Source of the DNA: Byssochlamys sp. IMV 00236
Lineage: Eukaryota > Ascomycota > Eurotiomycetes > Eurotiales > Thermoascaceae
Assembly (NCBI GenBank): GCA_001931875.2
Contig: MSJH02000461.1
Span: 1-45,565, forward strand
Reading direction: 5' to 3'
DNA length: 45,565 bases
Shown: piece by piece, positions 1 through 11,866 of the stretch
Layout: the number at the start of each line of letters is the position of its first letter
Position numbering within the stretch: the first letter of the stretch is position 1
Position numbers and translations under genes: made by a program
The notes under the pieces: generated by a model
Database searches by the model: none
The model's input: only the letters and a program-made list of their open reading frames with translations
What the model was told of the DNA's origin: nothing

Positions 1-319
1 GAACCCAGAGCACAAGAAGAGGCAATTGGGGGAACGTTCCGGATATATACGCCAGAGAGCAAAGAGGGCAGGACAAGCGAGTCAGAGCAAGGACCATGAG
101 GACAGGCTAGTTTTGCATTGCCAAATATGACTACATGTTCTTCTAATTTCATGGAAAGACCGAATACAGAATTTAAATTTTTACAAACAGACTAAAGAGG
201 GCTATTTCTAACATTAAGTTAATTTCAGCTCCAAGACAGCCCACCTGTTAATATTACGAAAATATTCTTGGCGACGACGAATTTACATTTCATGCAACAT
301 GAATTTTGTTCTCACCATG

Positions 320-692
320 GGTGTATTTATTTTCGATCATAGGCGAATTTACTTTCCGTAAAGAGTGTATAACAGATCAAATAAGGATTATTTTTATTGA
401 TAATGCTGTCATTGAAGTGACCAATCATGTAATGCAGCAGTTGGATGATCTTAAAGTCATCTACAGCACTGTTATAGTCCAGAAAAGATCGAGGAACGAC
501 ATGATCGAGCTCACAGCGAGAACAAGATGATATGGACCTATTGAGTAATTGTACGCTACTTGACGAGTTTGCATTTCATACAACCATAAAATATACGAGT
601 GCTTGGTCTAGCAAAGATATACCTGCTAATTGTTACCTGCCCAGTTATGAAAAACATTGTGTCAAATCCTATTTAAAGAAAAAGAAATAATT
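320..692 (+). pseudogene. Decayed Tc1/mariner (IS630-type) transposase fragment
   Basis: No intact gene is present, but two overlapping frames carry coding-like pieces in the order of a Tc1/mariner transposase. About 475-535 reads EKIEERHD, as in the linker before the catalytic domain. After a frame change, 534-692 reads MDLLSNCTLLDEFAFHT then AWSSKDIPA, which resembles the first catalytic Asp block of the DDE domain (typically D-hydrophobic-NCVFIDESAFH...AWS..G.PA). The part before 475 is weaker (VTNHVMQQLDDLK). The downstream DDE residues are missing, so this is a dead copy truncated at the 3' side. Assignment is by recalled family motifs, not by a search. The rest of 1-1173 shows nothing else I can support, apart from short open frames running off the left edge. 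Confidence 0.5.
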
Positions 693-1173
693 GACTTAAT
701 ATAAACAGTCTAATATTGGACGCTTAAGGCTGCATTATTGCTATTGAAGCGCTTTATTAGATCAATTTTATCAATTTGGTTTTCAGATATGAATTCTGCA
801 AAATATATCTGAGTTTAAGTTCAATTGTCTACATTTAAGGCGGCTTAATATCAAGTGTAACAAGAAGAAATAAAGCCTGTCTTTAATTACAAACTGACAA
901 CTAATTTATATTCTTTGTAAATGAGCAAAGGTAGCAAATCATAAAGGAAAGGTATAATAAGGATCAGAATTGGGTGGTAAAGTACTATTATAATGAGTAT
1001 TGTTTTCGATGGATTCATTGTATAAATTGATTTCTGTAAAAGTAAAGTAATTAAAAAAAGCCAATAATAAGTGTATCTGCAAGATAATTTGTAACAGGTT
1101 AACAAAATAGTATAAATACTCGATTGTAATCCTTTATAGAGCATCCTTCTCTTTCTAAAGGACAATTAAACTT

Positions 1174-3049
1174 ATGACCTGGTATCATTATTATATATTC
1201 ATCATCTTCACCCTCTTTGCTTCACAAGTTTACTCTCGTTTCCCTGATTCGCCTTCCATTGTGACCTATTGGGGTCAGGTACGTATCAATAAGATATGTT
1301 TGAAAATAACAACCAACTCAATATCTTAAATAGAACTCAAGAGGAGCATCCAACAGTCAGCGATCGCTCGCTTCTTACTGTGACGGCAACACAGATGTCG
1401 TCGTACTTGCTTTCCTTTATAGTTTTAAAAACAAGGATCTTCCCGAGCTTAATTTGGCTAATTCATGTGATGGTGCCCGGTTTTCAGGAACCAATCTTTT
1501 ACAATGTCCTGAAGTAGGAAGAGGTAAAATAAGCATGATCATATTAATATATTTAACTAAAACAAACATGATTTCAGATATAAAAAGTTGTCAAAACAAA
1601 GGCAAGATAGTTCTCTTATCACTGGGCGGAGCTGCTGGTGTTTATGGTTTCTCTAATGATCAGAACGCTCGTGATTTTGCTGATACCTTATGGAACACTT
1701 TTGGTGGTGGTAAGAGTAAGACAAGACCATTTGGTGATGCTGTGGTCGACGGTTTCGACCTGGACATCGAAGGTGGTGGATCTGCCGGTTATGGAGTAAG
1801 CAAACGATTGCATTCATCTCTTTTTTTGTCTAATCTCTCTGATACTTAGGCCATGGTAAAACGTCTTCGAAGTCACTTTAATAAGGACAAGTCCAAAAAG
1901 TATTACATCACAGGTGCTCCTCAATGTCCTTTTCCTGATGCCATGCTGGGCCCTGCCTTAGAGGAGGTCGGATTTGATGCTGTATTTGTTCAGTTTTATA
2001 ACAACTACTGTTCCACCTTGAGCAGCAGCTTTAACTTTCAAACATGGGATCGTTGGGCAAGACACTCTTCACCTAACAAAAATATCAAGGTGTTTTTGGG
2101 TCTACCAGGATCAAGCGCCGCAGCCGGAAGTGGATACGTGCCTTATCGGTCTTTATCTCCTGTTGTCAACAAATTGTATACAACTTATTCAAGCTTTGGT
2201 GGAATTATGCTGTGGGGTAAGTTTGATACACACAACTGAAACAGATATTTATTTATTTTTCCCTTTTTTCTGATAATAGATGCGTCAGCTGGCTATGGCA
2301 ACAGAGATGTGTCTCCTAGTTATCAAGCGGCTATTGCCAAATTGGTACACGGCTTAGGAAAGGGTAAACCATCTCAAACAAGATCGACTGTTCATTCGAC
2401 CAAGACACATACCAAGTCGTCCCATACCAGTACTAAAGCGTCTCGTACAACATCCAAGGCAACTGCTGCTCCCACAACAACCTCTACTCCCTCCAAGTAT
2501 TGTGTAAAGGAAGGAGAGTCCTGTACTAAAGGTTTTGCATGTTCTGGCCAATCTTTCGCAACCTGTGTGAATGGCAAATGGCTCCTCCGGCCATGTCCCA
2601 ACAGCCTTACCTGTTTATCTTCTACAGACGACAGCTCCGTTTATTGTGCCTTGGGTCACTCAACCTGTCCTCGTGAGAATACTCTTCAGACTTTGGGACA
2701 GACCGAACAAGTCCCGAATGCCAAGCCATACGACAGCAACAAGGTTACTGCTCAATTTTCTTTTGTTCGATCCGACTCTCACGGTGGATTTACGGCCACA
2801 ATAAACGCTCGCTGTCGATCCCAGTGTCGGTCTCAGCCGCTTGGAAAGATCGTCAGGATTCAGTTCAAAGTAGCTGAGGGTACAAGAATCTCAAGCGTTC
2901 ACAACGGTACTGTCACACAGCAAGGAAATATGGTTTCTGTAAAGTATCAAAGCGCTGTAGATAGACCGATGGCAGCAGTGATCGAAATGAAGGGTCAATT
3001 ACCTTCATCTGGTGTGTTTACAAGTCCATCAATGATAAAGATTTCATAA
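1174..3049 (+). CDS. Secreted GH18 class III endochitinase with C-terminal cysteine-rich chitin-binding-like module
   Basis: Five exons (1174-1278, 1334-1523, 1578-1795, 1850-2216, 2280-3049) encode 549 aa. An N-terminal hydrophobic signal peptide (YYIFIIFTLFASQVYS) is followed by the GH18 barrel. Its first strand ends in IVTYWGQ, SLGG lies on strand 3, and the catalytic signature DGFDLDIEGG holds the DxDxE triad. MLWGDAS is the eighth-strand tryptophan. After about residue 295 comes a Ser/Thr-rich, probably O-glycosylated linker, then a cysteine-rich segment (YCVKEGESC...CVNGKW...VYCALG) resembling CBM19 of yeast Cts1, then an about 120-residue beta-rich tail. It should hydrolyse chitin in the cell wall or medium, as described for Rhizopus and Saccharomyces chitinases involved in cell separation and autolysis. 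The start is the only ATG giving a signal peptide. AATAAAG overlaps the stop. Confidence 0.93.
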
Positions 3050-3134
3050 TAAAGAGTTCTTTTTATTTGAATGATTTTTTATGAATATGCTAAATGTATA
3101 GAAAAAATGAAATATGTATAATTATATTATCTAT

Positions 3135-4466
3135 TTAATGAACCATTCCATTGTTTTGAGGATTCATGTCTAATCGAGCAGCAGGAGACCTTCCTTTCAT
3201 AGCAGCGGCTACATTGGCAGCAATCATATCATTTGCCATAGCCAGAGCGGCCTCATCAGGTGTCCTTTTTTTAGACTGCTTCTTAAAACCAAATGCCCCT
3301 GTGGCAAGGGAGAGTCGTTGAGCAGATGCCTCTACTGTGTTTGGAATCTGCGTAGCTGGTCTTGGTAAATGATTTGTAACAAAGTAACCAAGTTTCGCAT
3401 CAGAAAGAAGTTGTGCTCTGTGTCTCAAATACCTAATTTCGTTATTATTAATATTTCTTTTCGTTTTATTTTCTTTCTATAATCATTTACCTATCGTCCA
3501 TTTCATCCACTTCCATAGGGTCATCATCTTCTTCTTCGTCAGATTGATCAAATCTGTATTTATCAAAAGTGCTTGGAGAGAAGACGCCCCTGTAGCCTAC
3601 ACGATCAATAAAGAGTCGTCCACCTCGGCCAATACGCTTCCTATATCTAATAGGGTTTTGATTAGATAGCGCTTGATAGAACTGTGATTGTAGAGCAGGT
3701 AAAAGTGGTTCATAATCAATCTAGGAGGGATATTAGTTTACAAGCTTTTAAGTACTTTCATGCTGAAGTTACCGTATCATATTGTTCCTCAATCACTTTT
3801 CTCTTGTTCAGCTCTGATTCAATAGCCAATTGCTCTACGCTCTTTTCTACAGGAATCTGTATTGGATAATCTGCCTTGAGCTTACCAACAGGGATCTTGA
3901 TAATTGCACTATACAAAAGAGAAAGGTTTAGTCGTTTTATTTATTCTACGAATTTGTCATACCTAGGAGTGGATCCTGTGGAAGACAGTTTAACTTTCTT
4001 TTTAGGCAACAATGACGAGAGATCCTCTTGTATGCCCAGAAGTTTTTGATATTCAAGCACTTGACATTTTTTATCAAACACTTTATGATCAACAATCATA
4101 TCTTCCTTTTTCATTTCTTCTCTTCGTACAACCATTTGGAGCAAGGTTCTGGCTGTCTCCATATCATGTCGAAGTCGACGTAACTTTTCCAATGATCGCT
4201 GATCGGTCAACCTTGTCTTTCGCCCTGATTTGATTTCACGACGACGAAAACAGACATAGGGGTCGTATTGACTGTTCTTTATGGTATCATCAGTCTTTAG
4301 TTGGGGTATCAAATGGTTTTTGTTGACGGCTAGTTTACGTTGTTTCCAGTGATCATATATCGGTCCAAGGCAAGTAAAGGCATGTAATATAGAGTTAGAA
4401 GGTACTGATGATTCCATGAAATGCGTAAAATCAGGTAGATCCTTATCATTCGAAAAAGATGGTATG

Positions 4467-4500
<34 letters not shown>

Positions 4501-5110
4501 AAGGATAGAGATATAGTGAGAGAGAGAGAGAGAGAGAGAGGTTAACTATGATCATTATGAGTTTAAGCAAGTAAATATACCAAAGACTGAGGTGTTAGTA
4601 TTAGACTATTCTTTGTCAAATGCTCAAATTCATTCATTATTTTCTCAAAGTCATCTTCAGATAGATCAACATTCAATGCTTTCAAGAACCTTTCGTCCTC
4701 TTCATCCATAAAGTAAGGACATCCAATAACATCTTCAACAGTGCACGAATAGCGTATCAGTGCACTTGTTTCTTTATGAGTTTTGTTATACAATTGTTCA
4801 TATTCATTTTTATCAATCGTAAAAGACGCATCAGGGACAGGAATATGACTTTCAATTTTAGCACCCGTCCTCACTGCGACTTGATGGGCGGATAGAGCGG
4901 CTTGTAAATGATGCTATAGTAAAATTAGTATAATTGTATTATAAACTTTAATTGCTGCGCACAAACCTCTGTCTCTTCCTCTTTTTCAACGCCTGTTTCT
5001 ATCTCTGGCGCATGCCTCTGTATATTCTCCATATCGGGTAGATCGGATTCCCTAAAGATAGGCAATGGGAGCTTGGCTGTAATTTTTCTTACTCGGAATG
5101 TTGTAACCAT
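3135..5110 (-). CDS. EPL1: Enhancer of polycomb-like protein Epl1, NuA4 histone acetyltransferase subunit
   Basis: Six exons (5110-4967, 4913-4581, 4441-3963, 3908-3773, 3720-3491, 3432-3135) give 539 aa with phases that close exactly. The N-terminus FRVRKITAKLPLPIFRE, then GVEKEEETEHHLQAALSA, TVEDVIGCPYF and MDEEDERFLKALNVDLSEDD are the EPcA core. It continues into IYDHWKQRK, LIPQLK, DPYVCFRRRE, RKTRLTD and SLEKLRRLR, all hallmark EPL1 blocks. The C-terminal third is acidic, then basic and Ala-rich, and not conserved enough to assign. Epl1 is the scaffold of piccolo NuA4, binding Esa1 and Yng2 to acetylate H4 and H2A nucleosomes. Intron 2 (4580-4442) is long for this window because it holds (GA)n and (TA)n simple repeats. 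It is shorter than yeast Epl1 (832 aa). Confidence 0.93.
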
Positions 5111-5537
5111 GGCTTAATTTGATGATGAAAAGAGATGAAGTGAGATGAACACACAAATACACAAGAGAGTAAAGTTGTATAGAGTAGACTGTATTGAAGT
5201 ACTTGCTTTTTAAATAAAAAAGAAAAAAGATAATAGTAAAAAGACTTTCTTGCAAGGAAGAATATTAAAAAAAACATTTTTTCCTTGTATATTTTGTATT
5301 ATAAATGAATTTTTTCGTTGCCAAGGGAAAGGATCACTAGATGCGCCCTTTCTCCCTCATTTAGTCCAAAAAAGGATAAATTGCGTAGCAGATTTTCAAA
5401 ATCAGTCAAGCTACCTTCTATGCCATAGTCAGAATCTGCTTTTAATTTTACTTTAGTCATATTCTTCAAAAACTACCTTATTTTATTCCCTTGACAATGA
5501 GCCATTATAGAGTAATGATTGAACAATTGACAATCAT
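5111..5537. other. Intergenic region upstream of EPL1
   Basis: AT-rich DNA between the EPL1 start and the relic at 5.5-6.25 kb. It must hold the EPL1 promoter. I see no coding pattern, RNA gene or clear regulatory motif, and open frames across it are short and AT-driven. Confidence 0.4.
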
Positions 5538-6251
5538 AAGCTCAAAAAAAAGTAGATAATATAAGGATATACGGCGTTGATGGCAAATTTCAAGGAGTAT
5601 CTAATTTTGAAGTCCTTTTAGTGGAAATATCAGACTGTTTTAAAAAAGAAGGATGAAAGAAAAGTATTCCCTTTGACGACATAAAGGAACTGTATGCTTT
5701 ACTAACAGTAATAAAGAGAGAATTTTAAAACTTAAATTATACTTTATATTCTTATGGTAGGAGCATACGTTTTATTTTAATAACACTCCTTTTTCATAAA
5801 AACTCTACTTGGTCTGCATATGTCTCTGTTGAGACATTTCAAAAACTGAAATTATACTTTGTCCATGCCAGTGGTAAGTAAACACATCTTACACAAAAAA
5901 GAGAAAAGCTAACTTGTCAGTAGGTGAGCATATCCGTTTCTGGTCGATTAAATATGCCCAGCAATAGCATATATGACTTTTGTAGAGAAAACAAAGGCAC
6001 AGTAACAGAAAAAGCCCATCAAGTCCAGCACATGTTGCCTCTGTTACTTGGTTTCTTTCATGATTTGAAGGTAAACGCTTATAGTAATCAACTACAGACA
6101 ACAATATTGAAAATGAATAATTGTTTAGGTTTCGGTGGACGAAACAGCAAAAATAATTAAAGAGTTGAAAGTTGAAGACGAAGCAGTCAAGAAAGCAGCA
6201 GCCAAGAGACTTTACTGTGTGATATCATTTGCCTTCAGATTTTTAGATTAA
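5538..6251 (+). pseudogene. Decayed member of a multi-copy Mucoromycota-type hypothetical gene family (copy A)
   Basis: Coding-like pieces appear in order but in shifting frames. 5540-5655 reads IYGVDGKFQGVSNFEVLLVE; about 5662-5730 reads SIPFDDIKELYALLTVIK; 5753-5880 includes SYGRSIRFI and VETFQKLKLYFVHASG. A spliced part follows: donor in GGTAAGT near 5873, acceptor CAGTAG near 5923, then IYDFCRENKG, intron 6070-6128, and VSVDETAKIIKELK to a stop at 6251. The last two exons alone remain open and could give about 90 residues from an ATG at 5866. At least two frame breaks upstream argue for a pseudogene. The pattern DG-x(n)-EVLLVE followed later by YFVHxSG resembles copy B at 17.7-18.9 kb. 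I recall such proteins as abundant in Mucorales, function unknown. Confidence 0.5.
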
Positions 6252-6818
6252 CTAATAATACCTATGAGAAAGAGTTTGGCAAGCATCAAACGTGCAATCC
6301 TCCCGAAAGGGACTAATATTACATATCATTTTTATTTGTAAATAAATGTTTGTTCATTTGTTTTCATCTTTATGAAAATCCTTCTGTTATCTTAATGAAC
6401 ATTTCATATCGTATTGTTCACAATTTCATGACAACTCATTGTAACTTATCCATGAGCAAGTACAATTTCACCCTGTGAAAAAGAAACAGTGATCAAGCTT
6501 GCGATTGTATTCAAAAAGTGGCATCAAAACTGATTACAAACCAAAACAATCATTTGATTAAATTATCCTTCATTTTAGACTAGATGCACTGAATCAAAGT
6601 CATGACTCATTGTGGTCATCTTTTATATGATGAAAATATTGTTAATAGTCTATCCATGTTGCAGTTGATCTTTATGTTGTTCATTTTGGAAAGGGACCAG
6701 TTTTTCATGTGAAACAACTATTTAAACTCCACAAAGCGCACACACCCGTCCTTTTTTCATTTATTTTCTCTCTCTCTCTCTTTCTCTACTTTATATAAAG
6801 CACTTTTAAATCACGGCC
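6252..6818 (+). promoter_or_regulatory. Upstream region of the golgin gene with TATA box and CT tract
   Basis: No coding pattern. Just before the start lie a CT-rich tract (about 6757-6790) and TATATAAA at 6792-6799, 20 bp before the ATG. That is close for a classical TATA box and may instead sit in or near the initiation region. Pyrimidine tracts of this kind precede several starts in the window. Confidence 0.45.
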
Positions 6819-9809
6819 ATGGCCAAGTCAATAGAGGAAGACAAGCCTGCAGATCGTAATGTGGTAAAAGGCTTGGTCAAGAAAATCAAGGCACTCGAAA
6901 AGGAACGGGATGGTCTACTTCAGCAAGAGACTGTTTCTCAGAAATCCATCGCGACGCTCAAAAATCAAGTAGAGGAATTACTTTTAGAAAAAGAAGAAAC
7001 GAAGAAAAGCCTGATCCAACTCGTAAATAGTGCTGATGAAGCCAAGCAAAAACTTCAAGAGGAACTTGAAGGATCGTCAAGAGAACGAACAGAGCACGCA
7101 AAGATTAAGGATAGCCTTGAGAGACAGCTGGAGGAAGCAAGGCTGGAGCGAAACGAACTTGAAGAAAGGATAAAGGTGCTGGAACAGGCAAGCCAAGATG
7201 AGGCAAAACAGGAACAACTTGAGAAAGAGAATGCTAGGTTGCAGAATGAGTTGAATAAACAAGACAATGAACTGAGAGAAGCACTGAGTCGTCTTCAACA
7301 GGACCTTGACAGTCTCAGCAAAGAAAAGGCAGTACTTGAGGAGAAATTGAATGTAGAGACAGAGCAGAACAAGACTTTGGAAAAAAGGATTCAGGAACAA
7401 GCCAAGGGGGTAGCGGAGTCAAGAAGTACAGAAACCAAATTGAAACAAGAAAAGGCAACACTGGAGTCAAAAATAAAGGATCTAGAAAAGAAGCAGCAAG
7501 AAACACCAAAGCAAAAGTCCAAAAATGCTGCAAATAGAGCAAAGAACGAAATGGAGGCTAAACTCAAGGTTGCACTAAAAGAAAAAGAAGAACTGGAAAA
7601 AGAAAAGAAAAAACTGGCTGAAGAGAAATCAGCCTTGGAAGCCCAATTATCCGAGCTGCCCCAGGATCAAGGCAATGATGAAAAATTATCTCTTATCCAA
7701 AAGGAGCTACAGGAAGCTCGCTCTAGTGAACGAAAAGCCCAAGAAGCAGTGACAGAATTGAAAAAATCAAATGACAAAGATAAGCAAGAGTTGTCAGATA
7801 AATTAAAAGAGAAGAGTGATACATTAGAAAGGATACAACAAGAAAAGAAGGATCTAAAAGAAAAATACGACACCATTCAACAAGAAAATATAGAATTAAA
7901 GTCCAAAATAGCAGAGTCAAAAGAAGAAGTGGACAGATTAAAGAAGGAGATGGATCAGATAAAGCAGTCTGTGAAGGATGTTGAAGGTTTAAAGACGTCA
8001 TTAGACGAAGCTCAGCGTAAGCTTCAGGAAAAGACGAAAGAGCTTGATACACAGAAAGCAGAAAAGGATGACGTTATTCGTCAGCTCTCAGAAAAGCAAC
8101 AAGAGTTACAGGAAAAGCTTGCAACCACGCAGTCCTCGGTTCAAACCATGGCTGTTGCAAGAGACGCGTTACAAAAGGAAAAAGATAATCTTAGCAGACA
8201 GCTTTCTGAAGCAGAAGCAAATCTAGAAGACGCATTTTCCAAACTAAAAGAGCTTGAACAGGTATCAGGAAAGCTAACAGCATCAGAAGCTCAAGTGAAA
8301 ACATTAAACAATAAGCTAAGAGATGCCAACGAAGCTCTTAAAGTCGCAAAGGATCTGCTGAATGAACGTGACCAAGACCTTGCGACAGCACGTAAGTCTG
8401 CAGAATCACTACAGGAAGAACAAGAGAAATCTAGAAAGATGTCTGATTTGCTTAATAAGACCAAAAAGCAAGTATCTATATTGGAAAAGGAAAAATCAGA
8501 CCTGTCAGCCGAAGTTGAAAACAATAAAGAACAACTGAATCGTATAAAACAAGAGTGCGAGTCCTACAAGTCTCAACTTCAGCAAATACGTCAGGAGCAC
8601 GATGCCATATCCAAGGCGAAAGCTGACTTGAAGGCTGAAGTGGGTCGGTTGAATGCCAAGATACAATCAAATGCATCTGAGATTAGTATCCTACAAAAAG
8701 AAAGAAAAGAAGCTGTAGAAGCAAAAGACAAGATCATGGACGAATTGCAGATTAAACAGGCTGAATTCGAGAGTTCACAAAGTATGTCTGAAAATCTGCA
8801 GCATCATCTGAAAGAGAGTGAACGTATCATTGAAGAATTAAACGAAAAGATTGCTGCATTAGAAGAATCCCGTCTGATAGCTGAAGAATCCAAGCAAGAG
8901 ATGGACAAGCGTCAAAAACATTGGAACATGGAGCAAAAGCGATTAGAGAAGGAATTAAGCAATAAAGAGCAAGAAAATAGCAAGTTGCAGGCATCGAATG
9001 AACAAAATAAGGAATCGATATCAAGTCTAACAGATAAAGTCAAGTCATTAGAAGAAAAGATTGAGCATCTGCAGACTGAAAGTAAACAAAAGCAAGCAAG
9101 TATAGAGGTGCTTGAGACAGATAAACAGCAGCTATTGAATAAATTGAAAAAGATGGAAGATGATTTAAAAACAAGCGCAGAAGAGACAAAAGAGAAGGAA
9201 GAGCTGAATGTAAGTTGTGTATACTGTATTTTTGCATTTATTCTAATATTTATACCCACAAAAAAAAAGCTTCAAATCAATCAACTGAAGCAAGAAATTG
9301 AGACTATTAAAAGTACACAAAATAAGGAAATTGAAGATTTGAAAACTAGAGAAAGCTATCTAAAGACACTAAACAAGGTAGATATCATTTTCTATGAAGC
9401 TTATTATTAATGACTTACATCTTTTTATTTTATTTAGACATTAAAGGATGAGATCAGAAAACTTTCAAAGGCTCAACAGCCAGTGACATTTGATTCTCCC
9501 AAATCACCAAATCCAAACTTGAATAACTCTGAAGGTTTTCCTCGTTCTTCATCAAGAACATCTATATCCTCTTTAAGCGGGCTTACTGCAAAAGATGAAG
9601 AAGGATCAATCAATATGGAATATCTTAGAAATGTTATTATAAAATTTTTAGAATCCAAATCTACAAGAGTAAAGAAAAGAAACAAAAAAAAAAGAGCAAC
9701 ACATACTGATCATACTTTCTTCTCTTAGGCTCAACTTATTCCTGTATTAACAATGATGCTAAAGTTTTCACCCGAAGAAGTTAAAAGACTTCAACATGTA
9801 GCTTCATAG
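6819..9809 (+). CDS. IMH1: Golgin: long coiled-coil protein with C-terminal GRIP domain (Imh1/golgin-245 type)
   Basis: Four exons (6819-9209, 9270-9377, 9438-9668, 9729-9809) give 936 aa, close to yeast Imh1 (911 aa). Residues 1 to about 845 are almost uninterrupted heptad-rich coiled coil, dominated by E, K, Q and L. A Ser/Pro-rich hinge follows (FDSPKSPNPN). A GRIP domain ends the protein: EYLRNVIIKFLE, then after the last intron LIPVLTMMLKFSPEEVKRL. The invariant GRIP tyrosine that contacts Arl1-GTP is present (about Y895). In this family GRIP binds Arl1 at the trans-Golgi and the coil tethers vesicles. The N-terminal ATG is in good context (GCCATGG). Intron 1 (9210-9269) is exactly 60 nt and has no stop in frame. 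Coordinates to 9410 in one frame would be the unspliced reading. Family assignment is secure; orthology to IMH1 versus other GRIP golgins is less so. Confidence 0.9.
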
Positions 9810-10255
9810 ATTCAATCTCTTATTTCTGTACATTATCTTTATTATAAAAATATTTACTATTACGCGTGCGTATAGTAGTAATTCCCCCCCCTCCTTTCTT
9901 CATTGTCTCGCTTATAAGATGCTAATAGTCCAGGTACGTATTCGCTTTTGGTGCATCATATAATCATTTAGTATCTCTCTTTCAATCCAAGAATTAACAA
10001 AAAAAAAAGAAGTCTTATTTAATCATATAAGCAGTCTATCCATCTACCAAAAAGTGAAGAGTAACTTTTTGGTTGGAAAATCCTGTACCACAACCAAAAA
10101 AGGAAAAGGCGCCATCTGAAACAAAAAAAAGCTATTGCATAAATACAAAGCAAGAGAGAAAGAGAAATTAATGCTATTCTCACTTTTTTTTTTTTTTTCT
10201 TTTTCTTTTTTTACACAGCTAAATCTTTATTTTCTGCATCAATTTCAAATTGATC
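9810..10255. other. Intergenic region between golgin and MAM3
   Basis: It holds the golgin 3' end and the MAM3 promoter. A T-rich pyrimidine tract (about 10181-10211) lies shortly before the MAM3 start. No RNA gene or repeat family member was recognised. Confidence 0.4.
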
Positions 10256-11826
10256 ATGATAGATATCAACTATGCGATATTGATATGGATGATTATGTTT
10301 AAACACGTCATGGCTAGCCCAATAATCTTTTATCAGGACAATGACTTTTCAATAACTCTAACTCGATTCATTGCAACCTCACTTTTAGTACTCGCAGGCG
10401 GATTTTTTGCTGGTATGTTCTCATCTAAAATAACGTGATTATCCAATACGTATATACATATACATGATAGGCTTAACCCTTGGCTTGATGGGCCTCGATG
10501 AGACTCACCTTCAGGTCATGGTGGAAACTGGATCAGAATCAGAAAAGAAACACGCACTTCAAGTGCTCTCATTACTAGATAAAGGGAAATATTGGGTTCT
10601 CGTAACATTGTTACTGTCAAACGTCATCGTGAACGAAACACTGCCGATCGTACTTAATTCGCTCATTGGTGGTGGCGGGATTTGGGCTATACTTATATCA
10701 ACAGCTTTAATTGTCATCTTTGGAGAGTAAGGGGAGCATACTTTTGATCATGAGCTTTTCTAATCCATATTTTATAACAATAATAACAGAGTGATACCAC
10801 AGTGTAAGAACAAGAGTATTTTAAATAGGACCTGTCTGCTTACAAACATGTCATCTATTTAGCCATCTGTGTGAGATATGGCTTGGCCATTGGTGCAAAA
10901 TGTTCCAAGTAAGATTAATTGAAAAGATAGAATATATATATCTAAACTGTTGTAGAATTGTCTTGGTCATCATGTATTTATTCTACCCAATCGCGTACCC
11001 CACTTCGCTTGTATTAAACCATTTCTTGGGTACGACACGAGGCACCACTTATAAGAAAGCTGGCAAGTATTTTACTTTATTACATAGTCCTATTATTGAC
11101 CATACACATACAGGACTTAAATGTTTAGTGTCCATGCATCAGTCGGATGATACCGAAGGATTGACAAGGGATGAAGTTCACATCATATCTTCAGTTCTTG
11201 ATCTAAAGGAAAAGCGTGTCTGTGATGTTATGACTCCTTTAAAGGATGTAGTTACATTATCTCTTGATACTGTATTAGATAAGACAATTGTACACCGAGT
11301 ATGTGTATACAAAATCTATTCACGTCCTATGCTCACACCAATCTAGATCCTCAAGCAGGGTTATTCTCGTATACCAGTTACAGCAGCAAATGATAAGGAA
11401 CATTACGTCGGTATGCTTCTTGTCAAGAGACTCATCAGTTATGATTGCTCAGACGAACTGACAGTATCCAAGTTTCCTTTGAGTCAATTACCTGAAACAA
11501 ATCCCAACACGAGTTGTCTCGATATATTGAATTTCTTTCAAGAGGGGAAAAGTAACACAGCAGCAGACCATAAAGAAAGGATATGTATTAAATTTTTTAC
11601 AAACATATAGGCCATATGGCACTTATTACAAAATACCCAGGCAAACAGCCATTAGGAGTAATTACCCTAGAAGATGTCATTGAAAGCTTAATTGGAGAGG
11701 TAAAATAATAAAAAGTGATTTGTATTGATTTTGACCCTTTGTATAGGAAATTGTAGATGAAACAGACATCTTTGTTGACAGTAAAATGTACAACTCATTC
11801 TTGTTTAACATTACTAACCTTAAATA

Positions 11827-11866
<40 letters not shown>

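Noticed and set aside
887..1165. 92-residue hydrophobic minus-strand frame before the chitinase
   Set aside because: AT-rich translation (L, I, Y, K) without an ATG in good context or conserved pattern.
4462..4542. Hydrophobic extension LSLSLSLYLY...IYIYIYI of an EPL1 exon
   Set aside because: It is translation of (GA)n/(TA)n repeats inside EPL1 intron 2.
7055..9259. Many open frames on the minus strand across the golgin gene
   Set aside because: They are Leu/Ser/Phe-rich antisense shadows of the E/K/Q-rich coiled coil and have no splice or start logic.
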